From Vulcanimicrobiota bacterium (lineage in GTDB: Bacteria > Vulcanimicrobiota > Vulcanimicrobiia > Vulcanimicrobiales > Vulcanimicrobiaceae), in the NCBI GenBank assembly GCA_027306845.1, contig DAHUYY010000035.1, forward strand, positions 1 to 11,651: a DNA stretch of 11,651 bases, read 5' to 3'. Shown here in pieces: positions 1-10,201 of this stretch. The position numbers were made by a program, and so were the translations under genes. Within the stretch, counting starts at the first letter, position 1. Every line of letters begins with the position of its first letter. Under the pieces are notes generated by a model. The model searched no databases and was not told where the DNA came from. It saw nothing but the letters and a program-made list of their open reading frames with translations.

Positions 1-12
1 AAGCGAGTCTCT

Positions 13-40
13 CACCTGGCTGTGCCAGGTGTCTGGCACA
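13..40. repeat. Two overlapping, mutually exclusive inverted repeats downstream of rpoC
   Basis: CACCTGG (13-19) pairs with CCAGGTG (25-31) around a 5-nt loop. TGTGCCAG (21-28) pairs with CTGGCACA (33-40) around a 4-nt loop. The two stems share bases 21-31, so only one can form at a time. They lie just beyond the rpoC terminator. They could be a back-up terminator, a terminator for a convergent gene to the left of the window, or a small dispersed palindromic repeat. Neither has a T-run on the plus strand. Confidence 0.55.
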
Positions 41-72
41 ATAAAAAGACGGGAAGCGTGCGCTTCCCGTCT
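41..72 (-). terminator. Intrinsic terminator of rpoC
   Basis: Bases 47-58 and 61-72 form a perfect 12-bp GC-rich stem with a minimal loop. On the minus strand it is followed directly by TTTTT-A-TT (positions 47 to 41, the first T also being the base of the stem). It starts about 24 nt after the rpoC stop codon. This is a classic Rho-independent terminator and marks the end of the rpoC transcript. Confidence 0.92.
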
Positions 73-95
73 CTCTCTTTCGGAGGGCTCCGAGC

Positions 96-3000
96 TTATA
101 GCTCTTCGATGCTGATCCCGTTGCGCTGGTCGTACTGGGTACGCGGTTTCGCAACGTGAACCGATTCGTGCTCCGCATATTCGCCTTCGTAATGCACGGT
201 CGGCGGTGCGTTGTTGCGCTCGTACGCCGATGCGAGCCGGCTCGTCTCGCCGCCGCCGACCGCCATCGCTTCGATGAGGGCCGCTTCGTCGGCGGTCATG
301 GCGTAGCTCGAATCGAACTGCGGGTGCAGCGAGCGCCCGTCGGCATCGATCTCCTCGCCCTGCGGTTGGATGCTGAGATTGCGATAGCGCGACATACCCG
401 TTCCCGCGGGAATGAGCTTGCCGATAATCACGTTCTCTTTGAGCCCGAGCAACGGATCGTATTTTCCGCGAATCGCCGCGTCGGTGAGGACGCGGGTCGT
501 CTCTTGGAACGATGCCGCCGAGAGGAACGAATCGGTCGCCAACGAGGCCTTGGTAACGCCGAGCAAGACCGGAAGCGCCTCGGCAACTTCTTTTTTCTCG
601 CTCCGCGCCTTCTCGTTCGCATCGTTGAAGACCGACGATTCGACCGTCTGTCCGGGAAGCAAGTGCGTCGCACCGCCATCGGTGATCTTCACCTTGCGGA
701 GCATCGAACGCACGATCACTTCGATGTGTTTGTCGTTGATATCGACGCCCTGCGAACGGTAGACCTTCTGCACTTCTTGCACCAGGTAATCCTGAAGCGC
801 GGTCTCGCCCTTGTATTTCAGAATCGTATGCGGATTGAGCGAACCTTCGGTGAGTCGGTCGCCCGGCTCGACGAGTTGTCCATCGGTCACTGCGAGATGC
901 GTTCCTTGCGGAATCTCGTAGACCGGGGGCTGGTTCTTCTCGTCGTAGAGCGCCGCTTCGTCGGTGACGATAACGGTACGATGGACCTTGTCTTCACCGA
1001 AGGAGACGCGCCCGCCGATCTCGGCGACGATCGCTTCGCCCTTGGGCTTACGCGCTTCGAAAATTTCTTCCACGCGCGGAAGACCGGTAATGATATCCTC
1101 GGTTGCCACACCACCGGTATGGAAGGTACGCAGCGTTAACTGCGTGCCCGGTTCGCCGATCGACTGCGCGGCGATGATTCCGACCGCAGTGCCGATATCG
1201 ACGTGTTTGCCGGTTGCAAGATCGCGGCCGTAACAGGCCGAGCAGACGCCGTATTTCGACTTACAGGTAAGCACCGAACGGATTTTTACCGTCGGGATAC
1301 CGGCATCGACGATCTCTTTTGCCTTATCTTCGTCGATCTCTTCACCGCGTTTGACCAGCGTCTCTTTACCTTGAACGACATCTTCGGCACAGCGACGCCC
1401 GATGATGCGGTCGGTGATCGGTTCGATGATCTCGCGGCCGACGCGAATGTCGTACACGAGGATGCCGTCGGCCGTGCCGCAATCGTCTTCGCGAACGATA
1501 ACGTCTTGCGCGACGTCGACCAAACGGCGGGTAAGATACCCGGAGTCGGCGGTACGGAGCGCGGTGTCGGCGAGCCCCTTACGGGCACCGTGCGTCGAGA
1601 TGAAGTACTCGAACATCGTCAAGCCTTCTTTCAACGAAGCCTTGACCGGAATTTCGAGAATTTCACCGCTGGGATCGGACATCAAACCGCGCATACCGCC
1701 GAGCTGTTTCACCTGCGCGATCGAACCGCGAGCGCCCGAGGTCGCCATCATGAAGACCGGGTTGAGCGGTTCTTGCGCCTTCTGCATCGCCTGCGTCACC
1801 TCTTCGGAGGCCTTCGACCAGATCTCGATCGTCTTATTGTACTGTTCGGACTGACGGATGAAACCTTGTTCGTAGAAACGATGCAGCTCGTCGACTTCGG
1901 CTTGCGCCTTCTCGATAATTGCATGTTTGGCTTGCGGAACGACGATATCGCTGACCGACACCGAGGTGCCCGAGCGCGTGGCGTAACGGAAGCCCAACTC
2001 CTTGACCGCATCGAGGAACATCGCCGTTTCGGCGTTGCCGTAGTTACGGTAGCAGAGCGTGATGAGTTTCTTGAGCGCGCCCTTATCGATAATTTGATTG
2101 ACGAACGCGTGGTTCCAGTGTTTGGGGAACGAGCTATTGAAGATCACGCGGCCGGCGGTGGTTTTAACTAACTCGCCGTTGAAGCGCACGTAGATCCACT
2201 CTTGGAGCTTCACTGCGTGGCTTTCATAGGCCAGCATCACTTCGTTGAAGCTCGAGAAGGTCGGCAACGAGCCCGGTGCATCGGCAGAGGGCGCATTCTT
2301 TTTCGCCGGGCGGTCGGAGATATCGAAATTCTCGGTAATCTCGCCGCGCGCCGGGCCCTTGTATTCGTCGCGTTGGAACGTGATGTAATAGAGCCCCAAC
2401 ACCATGTCTTGCGTCGGAATCGAAACCGCGTTGCCGTATGCCGGCAGCAAGGTGTTATTCGACGAGAGCATGAGAATTCGCGCCTCGGCCTGCGCACCGG
2501 CGGAGAGCGGCAAATGGACGGCCATCTGGTCGCCGTCGAAATCGGCGTTGTACGGCGTACAGACCAGCGGGTGAAGATGAATCGCCTTACCTTCTACCAA
2601 GACCGGTTCGAAGGCCTGAATGCCGAGGCGATGGAGCGTCGGTGCGCGGTTGAGCAGCACCGGATGCTCCTTGATGATCTCTTCGAGGACATCCCAAACT
2701 TCGGGCTTCACGCGTTCGACCATGCGCTTCGCGCTCTTGATATTGTGCGCTAATTGACGGTCGACCAGCTTCTTCATCACGAACGGCTTGAAGAGCTCGA
2801 GTGCCATCTCTTTGGGGAGGCCGCACTGATGCAACTTCAGGGTCGGGCCGACGACGATAACCGAACGGCCGGAGTAATCGACGCGTTTGCCCAGGAGGTT
2901 CTGACGGAATCGTCCCTGTTTGCCTTTTAAAATATCGGAGAGCGATTTTAGCGGGCGATTGTTGGGGCCGGTCACGGGGCGACCGCGACGGCCGTTGTCG

Positions 3001-3953
3001 ATAAGCGCATCGACTGCTTCTTGCAGCATACGCTTTTCGTTTTTAATGATGATCTCCGGCGCGTTGAGATCGAGCAACCGTTTGAGACGGTTATTGCGAT
3101 TGATCACGCGGCGATAGAGATCGTTGAGATCCGAGGTGGCAAAACGACCGCCGTCGAGCTGCACCATCGGGCGCAGTTCGGGCGCGATCACCGGCACCGC
3201 TTCGAGCACCATCCACTCCGGTTTATTGCCCGAGGTGATGAGCGCTTCGACGATCTCGAGGCGCTTGATGGTCTTGAGATGCTTCTGGCTAACGGTATCT
3301 TTGCCGGCGCGCGTGCGACGCGAGCCATTGGGGCCGCCGTCGAGCTCCGAACGGAGTTCGTCGCGCACTTTCTGTAGATTGAGATCTTTGAGCAGTTCGC
3401 GGATCGCCTCGGCGCCCATGCCGGCTTTGAACTGAACGCGGCCGCGATCGTCTTTATGCTTGTCGGAGAGTTCGCGATACTTCTGCTCGGAGAGCACCTC
3501 GCGCTTCTGCAGCGGCGTATTGCCGGGATCGATAACGACCCATGCGGCAAAATAGATGACTTTCTCGAGTTGGCGCGGCGACATATCGAGCAAAATGCCG
3601 ATGCGGCTGGGCACGCCCTTGAGGTACCAAATGTGGCAGACGGGGGTCGCAAGTTCGATGTGCCCCATGCGCTCGCGGCGAACCTTGGCGCGCGTGATTT
3701 CGACGCCGCAGCGGTCGCAGATCATTCCCTTGAAGCGGATGCGCTTGTACTTACCGCAGTGGCACTCCCAATCTTTGGTCGGGCCGAAGATTTTTTCGCA
3801 GAAGAGACCGTCGCGCTCGGGTTTGAGCGTGCGATAGTTAATCGTCTCGGGTTTCTTCACTTCGCCGAAAGACCAAGCACGAATGTGCTCGGGCGATGCC
3901 AAACCGATACGCATCGCGTCGAAGTTGTTTACGTCGATGAGGTTGTTGTTCAC
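96..3953 (-). CDS. rpoC: DNA-directed RNA polymerase subunit beta' (RpoC)
   Basis: This is the largest core RNA polymerase subunit; with beta it forms the catalytic cleft. The 1285-aa product has the N-terminal zinc-binding domain (C64, C66, C79, C82), the lid/rudder and switch region near 343-391 (FRQNLLGKRVDYSGRSV), and the absolutely conserved NADFDGDQM at 469-477, whose three Asp hold the catalytic Mg2+. It also has a bridge helix at about 788-817, the second zinc site (C825, C897, C904, C907) and a trigger loop at 933-948 with no large insertion after it. Conserved sequence ends near 1195 (GTGMSRYRN); about 90 further residues form an acidic, probably flexible tail. The start is GTG, chosen because GGGAG sits 5 nt upstream and an in-frame TGA lies 15 nt upstream (3971-3969). 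It does not follow rpoB directly: two opposite-strand genes intervene, and it has its own promoter and terminator. Confidence 0.99.
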   Translation of the reverse strand: MNNNLIDVNNFDAMRIGLASPEHIRAWSFGEVKKPETINYRTLKPERDGLFCEKIFGPTKDWECHCGKYKRIRFKGMICDRCGVEITRAKVRRERMGHIELATPVCHIWYLKGVPSRIGILLDMSPRQLEKVIYFAAWVVIDPGNTPLQKREVLSEQKYRELSDKHKDDRGRVQFKAGMGAEAIRELLKDLNLQKVRDELRSELDGGPNGSRRTRAGKDTVSQKHLKTIKRLEIVEALITSGNKPEWMVLEAVPVIAPELRPMVQLDGGRFATSDLNDLYRRVINRNNRLKRLLDLNAPEIIIKNEKRMLQEAVDALIDNGRRGRPVTGPNNRPLKSLSDILKGKQGRFRQNLLGKRVDYSGRSVIVVGPTLKLHQCGLPKEMALELFKPFVMKKLVDRQLAHNIKSAKRMVERVKPEVWDVLEEIIKEHPVLLNRAPTLHRLGIQAFEPVLVEGKAIHLHPLVCTPYNADFDGDQMAVHLPLSAGAQAEARILMLSSNNTLLPAYGNAVSIPTQDMVLGLYYITFQRDEYKGPARGEITENFDISDRPAKKNAPSADAPGSLPTFSSFNEVMLAYESHAVKLQEWIYVRFNGELVKTTAGRVIFNSSFPKHWNHAFVNQIIDKGALKKLITLCYRNYGNAETAMFLDAVKELGFRYATRSGTSVSVSDIVVPQAKHAIIEKAQAEVDELHRFYEQGFIRQSEQYNKTIEIWSKASEEVTQAMQKAQEPLNPVFMMATSGARGSIAQVKQLGGMRGLMSDPSGEILEIPVKASLKEGLTMFEYFISTHGARKGLADTALRTADSGYLTRRLVDVAQDVIVREDDCGTADGILVYDIRVGREIIEPITDRIIGRRCAEDVVQGKETLVKRGEEIDEDKAKEIVDAGIPTVKIRSVLTCKSKYGVCSACYGRDLATGKHVDIGTAVGIIAAQSIGEPGTQLTLRTFHTGGVATEDIITGLPRVEEIFEARKPKGEAIVAEIGGRVSFGEDKVHRTVIVTDEAALYDEKNQPPVYEIPQGTHLAVTDGQLVEPGDRLTEGSLNPHTILKYKGETALQDYLVQEVQKVYRSQGVDINDKHIEVIVRSMLRKVKITDGGATHLLPGQTVESSVFNDANEKARSEKKEVAEALPVLLGVTKASLATDSFLSAASFQETTRVLTDAAIRGKYDPLLGLKENVIIGKLIPAGTGMSRYRNLSIQPQGEEIDADGRSLHPQFDSSYAMTADEAALIEAMAVGGGETSRLASAYERNNAPPTVHYEGEYAEHESVHVAKPRTQYDQRNGISIEEL

Positions 3954-3958
3954 GAGGG

Positions 3959-3963
3959 CTCCC
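3959..3963 (-). promoter_or_regulatory. Ribosome binding site fixing the rpoC GTG start
   Basis: GGGAG on the minus strand is 5 nt before the GTG codon. With the in-frame TGA at 3971-3969 it leaves GTG at 3953 as the only good start. Confidence 0.75.
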
Positions 3964-4010
3964 GCTAGTCACCGTGCCGGTACCGCTCGCTTCCGCAGGA
4001 CACTCACGAT

Positions 4011-4028
4011 CTCGCGCGGTCGCGCGAG
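4011..4028. repeat. Perfect GC-only hairpin in the rpoC 5' leader
   Basis: CTCGCGCG (4011-4018) and CGCGCGAG (4021-4028) are exact reverse complements separated by 2 nt. In the predicted rpoC mRNA this makes a very stable stem about 60 nt upstream of the start codon. No U-run follows, so it is not a terminator. A role in mRNA stability or leader folding is possible but unproved. Confidence 0.5.
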
Positions 4029-4094
4029 GGGGTCCACCGGTGCTTCCGGACTACTCCCGAGGAGGAGCGACCTCATTCGGGGGCACGAACCGCC

Positions 4095-4123
4095 ATTATA
4101 CTCCGCCCCCGGCACCGGCGCAA
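4095..4123 (-). promoter_or_regulatory. Probable housekeeping-sigma promoter of rpoC
   Basis: On the minus strand TTGCGC (4123-4118) is followed after exactly 17 nt by a perfect TATAAT (4100-4095). The -35 matches TTGACA at three of six positions; the -10 is consensus. Transcription would start near 4088 and leave a leader of about 135 nt before the GTG start. This lets rpoC be transcribed independently of rpoB, consistent with the terminator-like hairpin after rpoB. Confidence 0.72.
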
Positions 4124-4135
4124 TGCCCGCCTTTT

Positions 4136-4162
4136 CCGGTTTCATAGCTGGTTTGATACCGG
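4136..4162. promoter_or_regulatory. Operator-like imperfect inverted repeat between divergent promoters
   Basis: The arms CCGGTTTCATA (4136-4146) and TTTGATACCGG (4152-4162) are reverse complements at 9 of 11 positions, with a 5-nt spacer. The right arm covers the predicted -35 of the rightward gene, and the left arm ends 12 bp from the rpoC -35. The size and placement fit a dimeric regulator site acting on one or both promoters. No regulator gene is visible in the window. Confidence 0.4.
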
Positions 4163-4179
4163 CTCCTCCGGGGTAGAAC
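4153..4179 (+). promoter_or_regulatory. Possible leaderless promoter of the small rightward gene pair
   Basis: TTGATA (4153-4158) matches TTGACA at five of six positions. TAGAAC (4174-4179) is an acceptable -10 lying 6 nt before the ATG at 4186. The spacer of 15 nt is short. No Shine-Dalgarno sequence precedes the ATG, so the transcript may start at or next to the start codon. Confidence 0.4.
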
Positions 4180-4184
4180 CCCGG
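4168..4184. repeat. Short hairpin abutting the start codon at 4186
   Basis: CCGGGG (4168-4173) and CCCCGG (4179-4184) pair around a 5-nt loop and enclose the candidate -10 TAGAAC. If transcription starts upstream, the hairpin would occlude the ribosome-binding region. If it starts at the ATG, the symmetry is at the DNA level only and could be a protein site. Confidence 0.4.
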
Positions 4185-4185
4185 C

Positions 4186-4638
4186 ATGAAAAAACACCTC
4201 ACCGTAGCCCTCGCCCTCCTGGCAGTACTCGGCCTAGGAGCCGGGCTTCTCCCTCGACCCGCGCTGGCCAACGGCGCGGCGAGTACGCGGAACATCCTCC
4301 TTGGTATTGGGGCCGCCACCTATCTCATCATCCAGCACAACCGCGTCGTGCACCAGCGTGAAGCGGCAGCTGCTGCACAGCAAGCGGCGATCGCCCAGCA
4401 GCGCAACGACGCTTGGGCGGCCTATCGTGCCGCCGAACGAAGCGCGCACCAAGAGGCGCTGGCGAACGCCGAGCTCCACAAAGAACTCGCCTTCGAAAAG
4501 AGTGTCGTCTCGCAGCAGCAGCGTCAACTCGCAGCCCTTCACGTCGGCGCGAACTTCACCCACGTGGTCGCAACCTCGGGATCGCGCGGGAACCCGCAGG
4601 TCGTCGCGAGCGATGGCCTCGGATGGGGGACGCTCTGA
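4186..4638 (+). CDS. Exported coiled-coil protein of unknown function
   Basis: I do not recognise the family. The 150-aa product begins with a clear signal peptide: basic MKKH, a hydrophobic core at about residues 6-22, and an ALA|N cleavage site after residue 28. If cleaved, the mature protein starts NGAASTRN, then has a short hydrophobic stretch (about 37-50, ILLGIGAATYLII) that may anchor it in the membrane. A long Ala/Gln/Glu/Arg-rich helix follows (about 56-118), predicted coiled coil by composition, then a Gly/Ser-rich end. It overlaps the following lipoprotein gene by 16 nt, so the two are probably co-expressed in the envelope. It is transcribed away from rpoC and toward rpoB. Codon composition and strong signal-peptide structure support a real gene; conservation cannot be judged here. 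Confidence 0.78.
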   Translation: MKKHLTVALALLAVLGLGAGLLPRPALANGAASTRNILLGIGAATYLIIQHNRVVHQREAAAAAQQAAIAQQRNDAWAAYRAAERSAHQEALANAELHKELAFEKSVVSQQQRQLAALHVGANFTHVVATSGSRGNPQVVASDGLGWGTL

Positions 4639-4997
4639 GCCCCCGCAGGGCCGCGCTCGCCCTCGCCCTCGCTGCAGTCGCCGCCCTCGCGGGTTGCGCG
4701 GCTGCCCCGCAGGGCCAGGCGCAGCGGCTTGCCGCGAGCATAACGCGAGCGATCGTCAACGATAACCCCACGACGGTCGCCCACGATCTCACCGGCGTCG
4801 GAAAGATTTCGCGCGCCGAAGTCGGATTGCTCTCCGATAAATTCAACGCCCTCGGTCAGTACCAAGGGCTCAAGCTCTTGGCGTACGACGCAGCAAAAAA
4901 CGAGTTCGCCTTTCAGGCAAACTTCACGAAAGGAAACGCGCGCGTCGTCGTTCGGTTGGATAATAAAGGACGCCTCAGCGCCTATCGCGTCTTTTAA
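4623..4997 (+). CDS. Small lipoprotein, NTF2-like fold suspected
   Basis: The 124-aa product starts MGDALSPRR, followed by an Ala/Leu hydrophobic core and the lipobox L-A-G-C with the lipidated Cys at residue 25, so it should be an envelope lipoprotein of about 100 mature residues. After an Ala/Gln linker comes a helix (AQRLAASITRAIVNDN) and then strand-like segments ending in GNARVVVRLDNKGRLSAYRVF. That order (helices, then amphipathic strands closing on a G-K/R-L-x-x-Y/R strand) resembles small NTF2-like domains, but no family assignment is secure. The frame is open back to 4413, but only the ATG at 4623 puts the signal peptide at the N-terminus. It overlaps the previous gene by 16 nt, suggesting translational coupling. 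Its stop codon and last 30 bases lie within the hairpin that ends rpoB transcription from the other strand. Confidence 0.75.
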   Translation: MGDALSPRRAALALALAAVAALAGCAAAPQGQAQRLAASITRAIVNDNPTTVAHDLTGVGKISRAEVGLLSDKFNALGQYQGLKLLAYDAAKNEFAFQANFTKGNARVVVRLDNKGRLSAYRVF

Positions 4998-5019
4998 CGC
5001 GATGCACGCCGAGGCGTCC
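4958..5019 (-). terminator. Intrinsic terminator of rpoB, embedded in a convergent gene
   Basis: Bases 4968-5019 fold symmetrically: 9 bp (GGACGCCTC with GAGGCGTCC), one mismatch, 3 bp, a 3-nt internal loop, then 7 bp (ATCGCGT with ACGCGAT) and a 6-nt loop. Nineteen of 23 positions pair. On the minus strand the hairpin is followed by TTTATTATCC (4967-4958). This fits Rho-independent termination of rpoB about 20-80 nt past its stop. On the plus strand no T-run follows, so termination of the lipoprotein gene here is less certain. Confidence 0.75.
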
Positions 5020-5039
5020 GGCTCCGCGAGGAAGAGTTC

Positions 5040-9428
<4,389 letters not shown>

Positions 9429-9622
9429 TCGTTCTCTCTTTGTTACCTTGTCCAGACAGGGGTGGGCACGTGTCCTTCGCGAATCTCGCGCAACATCAAA
9501 GCACGAGCTGATCCGGCCGGTCGGATGGGCTCGCGCTCTCTTTGTGGCTTACGCGCCGAAGGGCATAGGCAAATAACGTATCAAAGGTCGCCAAAGGAGT
9601 CAAGGCCCCCCAGCGCGACGCC
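9429..9622 (-). other. rpoB leader / trpG-rpoB intergenic region
   Basis: No gene is seen. A purine-rich AAAGAGAGAA (9441-9432) gives the rpoB ribosome site. No convincing promoter was found: TTGATA (9584-9579) and TTGGCG (9594-9589) occur but lack a good -10 at 16-18 nt. No clear terminator follows trpG. Small 5-bp dyads exist (ATCCG/CGGAT at 9511-9526; CGCGA/TCGCG at 9478-9490). rpoB may use a weak or non-canonical promoter here, or read-through from trpEG. Confidence 0.5.
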
Positions 9623-10201
9623 CTAGGTCGAGGCGAGGGTGAGGAAGTTCGCGATCAGGGCCTCCCCGCACTCGCTAAGCACGGATTCGGGGTGAAACTG
9701 GAGCCCGAAGCAACGCTTGCCGGTGACGGCGATCCCCTGAACGACCCCGTCGGAGCTGCGCGCGTGAATCTCGATCCCGGCCGGCAGCGAGCCCTCCTCG
9801 AGCGCGAGAGAATGGTAGCGCGTCGCCTGAAAGGGGCTCGGCAGTCCGGCGAAGAGCCCGCGCCCCTCGTGACGGATCGCATCGGTCTTTCCGTGCATCG
9901 GCCGTGGAGCGTGGATCACCCTCGCCCCCAGCGTCTCGCCGATCGCCTGTTGCCCCAGGCAGATGCCCAGCGTCGGAAGGTCGCGCTCGATCGCAGCGGC
10001 GATCAGGCGCGCCAGTAGCGGCGTATCGCTCGGGCGCCCCGGCCCCGGACCGATCGCCATGCCGTCGATCTCGGCGAGTGTTTCGAGGCTGAGGTGCGGG
10101 TCGTCGGCATGCATGAAGCGCACGCTCGCTCCCTGCGATGCCAGCAAGTGGACGACGTTATATGAAAACGAATCGTAATTGTCGACGAAGAGCAGGTTCA
10201 T
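9623..10201 (-). CDS. trpG: Anthranilate synthase glutamine amidotransferase subunit (TrpG; may also serve as PabA)
   Basis: This class I glutamine amidotransferase hydrolyses glutamine and channels ammonia to TrpE for anthranilate synthesis in the cytoplasm. The 192-aa length is normal for a stand-alone subunit. Visible motifs are the N-terminal DNYDSFSYN (7-15), the oxyanion/P-loop region GPGPGRP (51-57), the nucleophile elbow GICLGQQ with Cys81, and the catalytic His170 and Glu172 in QFHPES. The elbow has Gln where many family members have His (GxCLGHQ). The start ATG overlaps the trpE stop (ATGA), and GAGGAA lies 11 nt upstream inside trpE, so expression should be coupled at a near 1:1 ratio. 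TrpG and PabA cannot be separated by sequence alone; the TrpE-like partner favours tryptophan synthesis, and one amphibolic subunit could serve both pathways. Confidence 0.93.
   Translation of the reverse strand: MNLLFVDNYDSFSYNVVHLLASQGASVRFMHADDPHLSLETLAEIDGMAIGPGPGRPSDTPLLARLIAAAIERDLPTLGICLGQQAIGETLGARVIHAPRPMHGKTDAIRHEGRGLFAGLPSPFQATRYHSLALEEGSLPAGIEIHARSSDGVVQGIAVTGKRCFGLQFHPESVLSECGEALIANFLTLAST

Noticed and set aside
156..2171. Long plus-strand open frames (327 and 322 codons) opposite rpoC
   Set aside because: They are antisense shadows of the GC-rich rpoC codons: rich in Arg and Asp with no recognisable motifs, while rpoC on the other strand is certain.
4413..4622. Upstream extension of the lipoprotein gene by 70 codons
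   Set aside because: The extra part is Arg-rich out-of-frame reading of the preceding gene, and it would bury the lipobox signal peptide that starts cleanly at 4623.
9572..9594. TTGGCG/TTGATA as the rpoB -35
   Set aside because: No acceptable -10 occurs at 16-18 nt from either, so I did not call a promoter.
9600..9625. Terminator after trpG
   Set aside because: Only a 5-bp GTCGC/GCGAC pairing with a long loop and no U-run, not enough to call.
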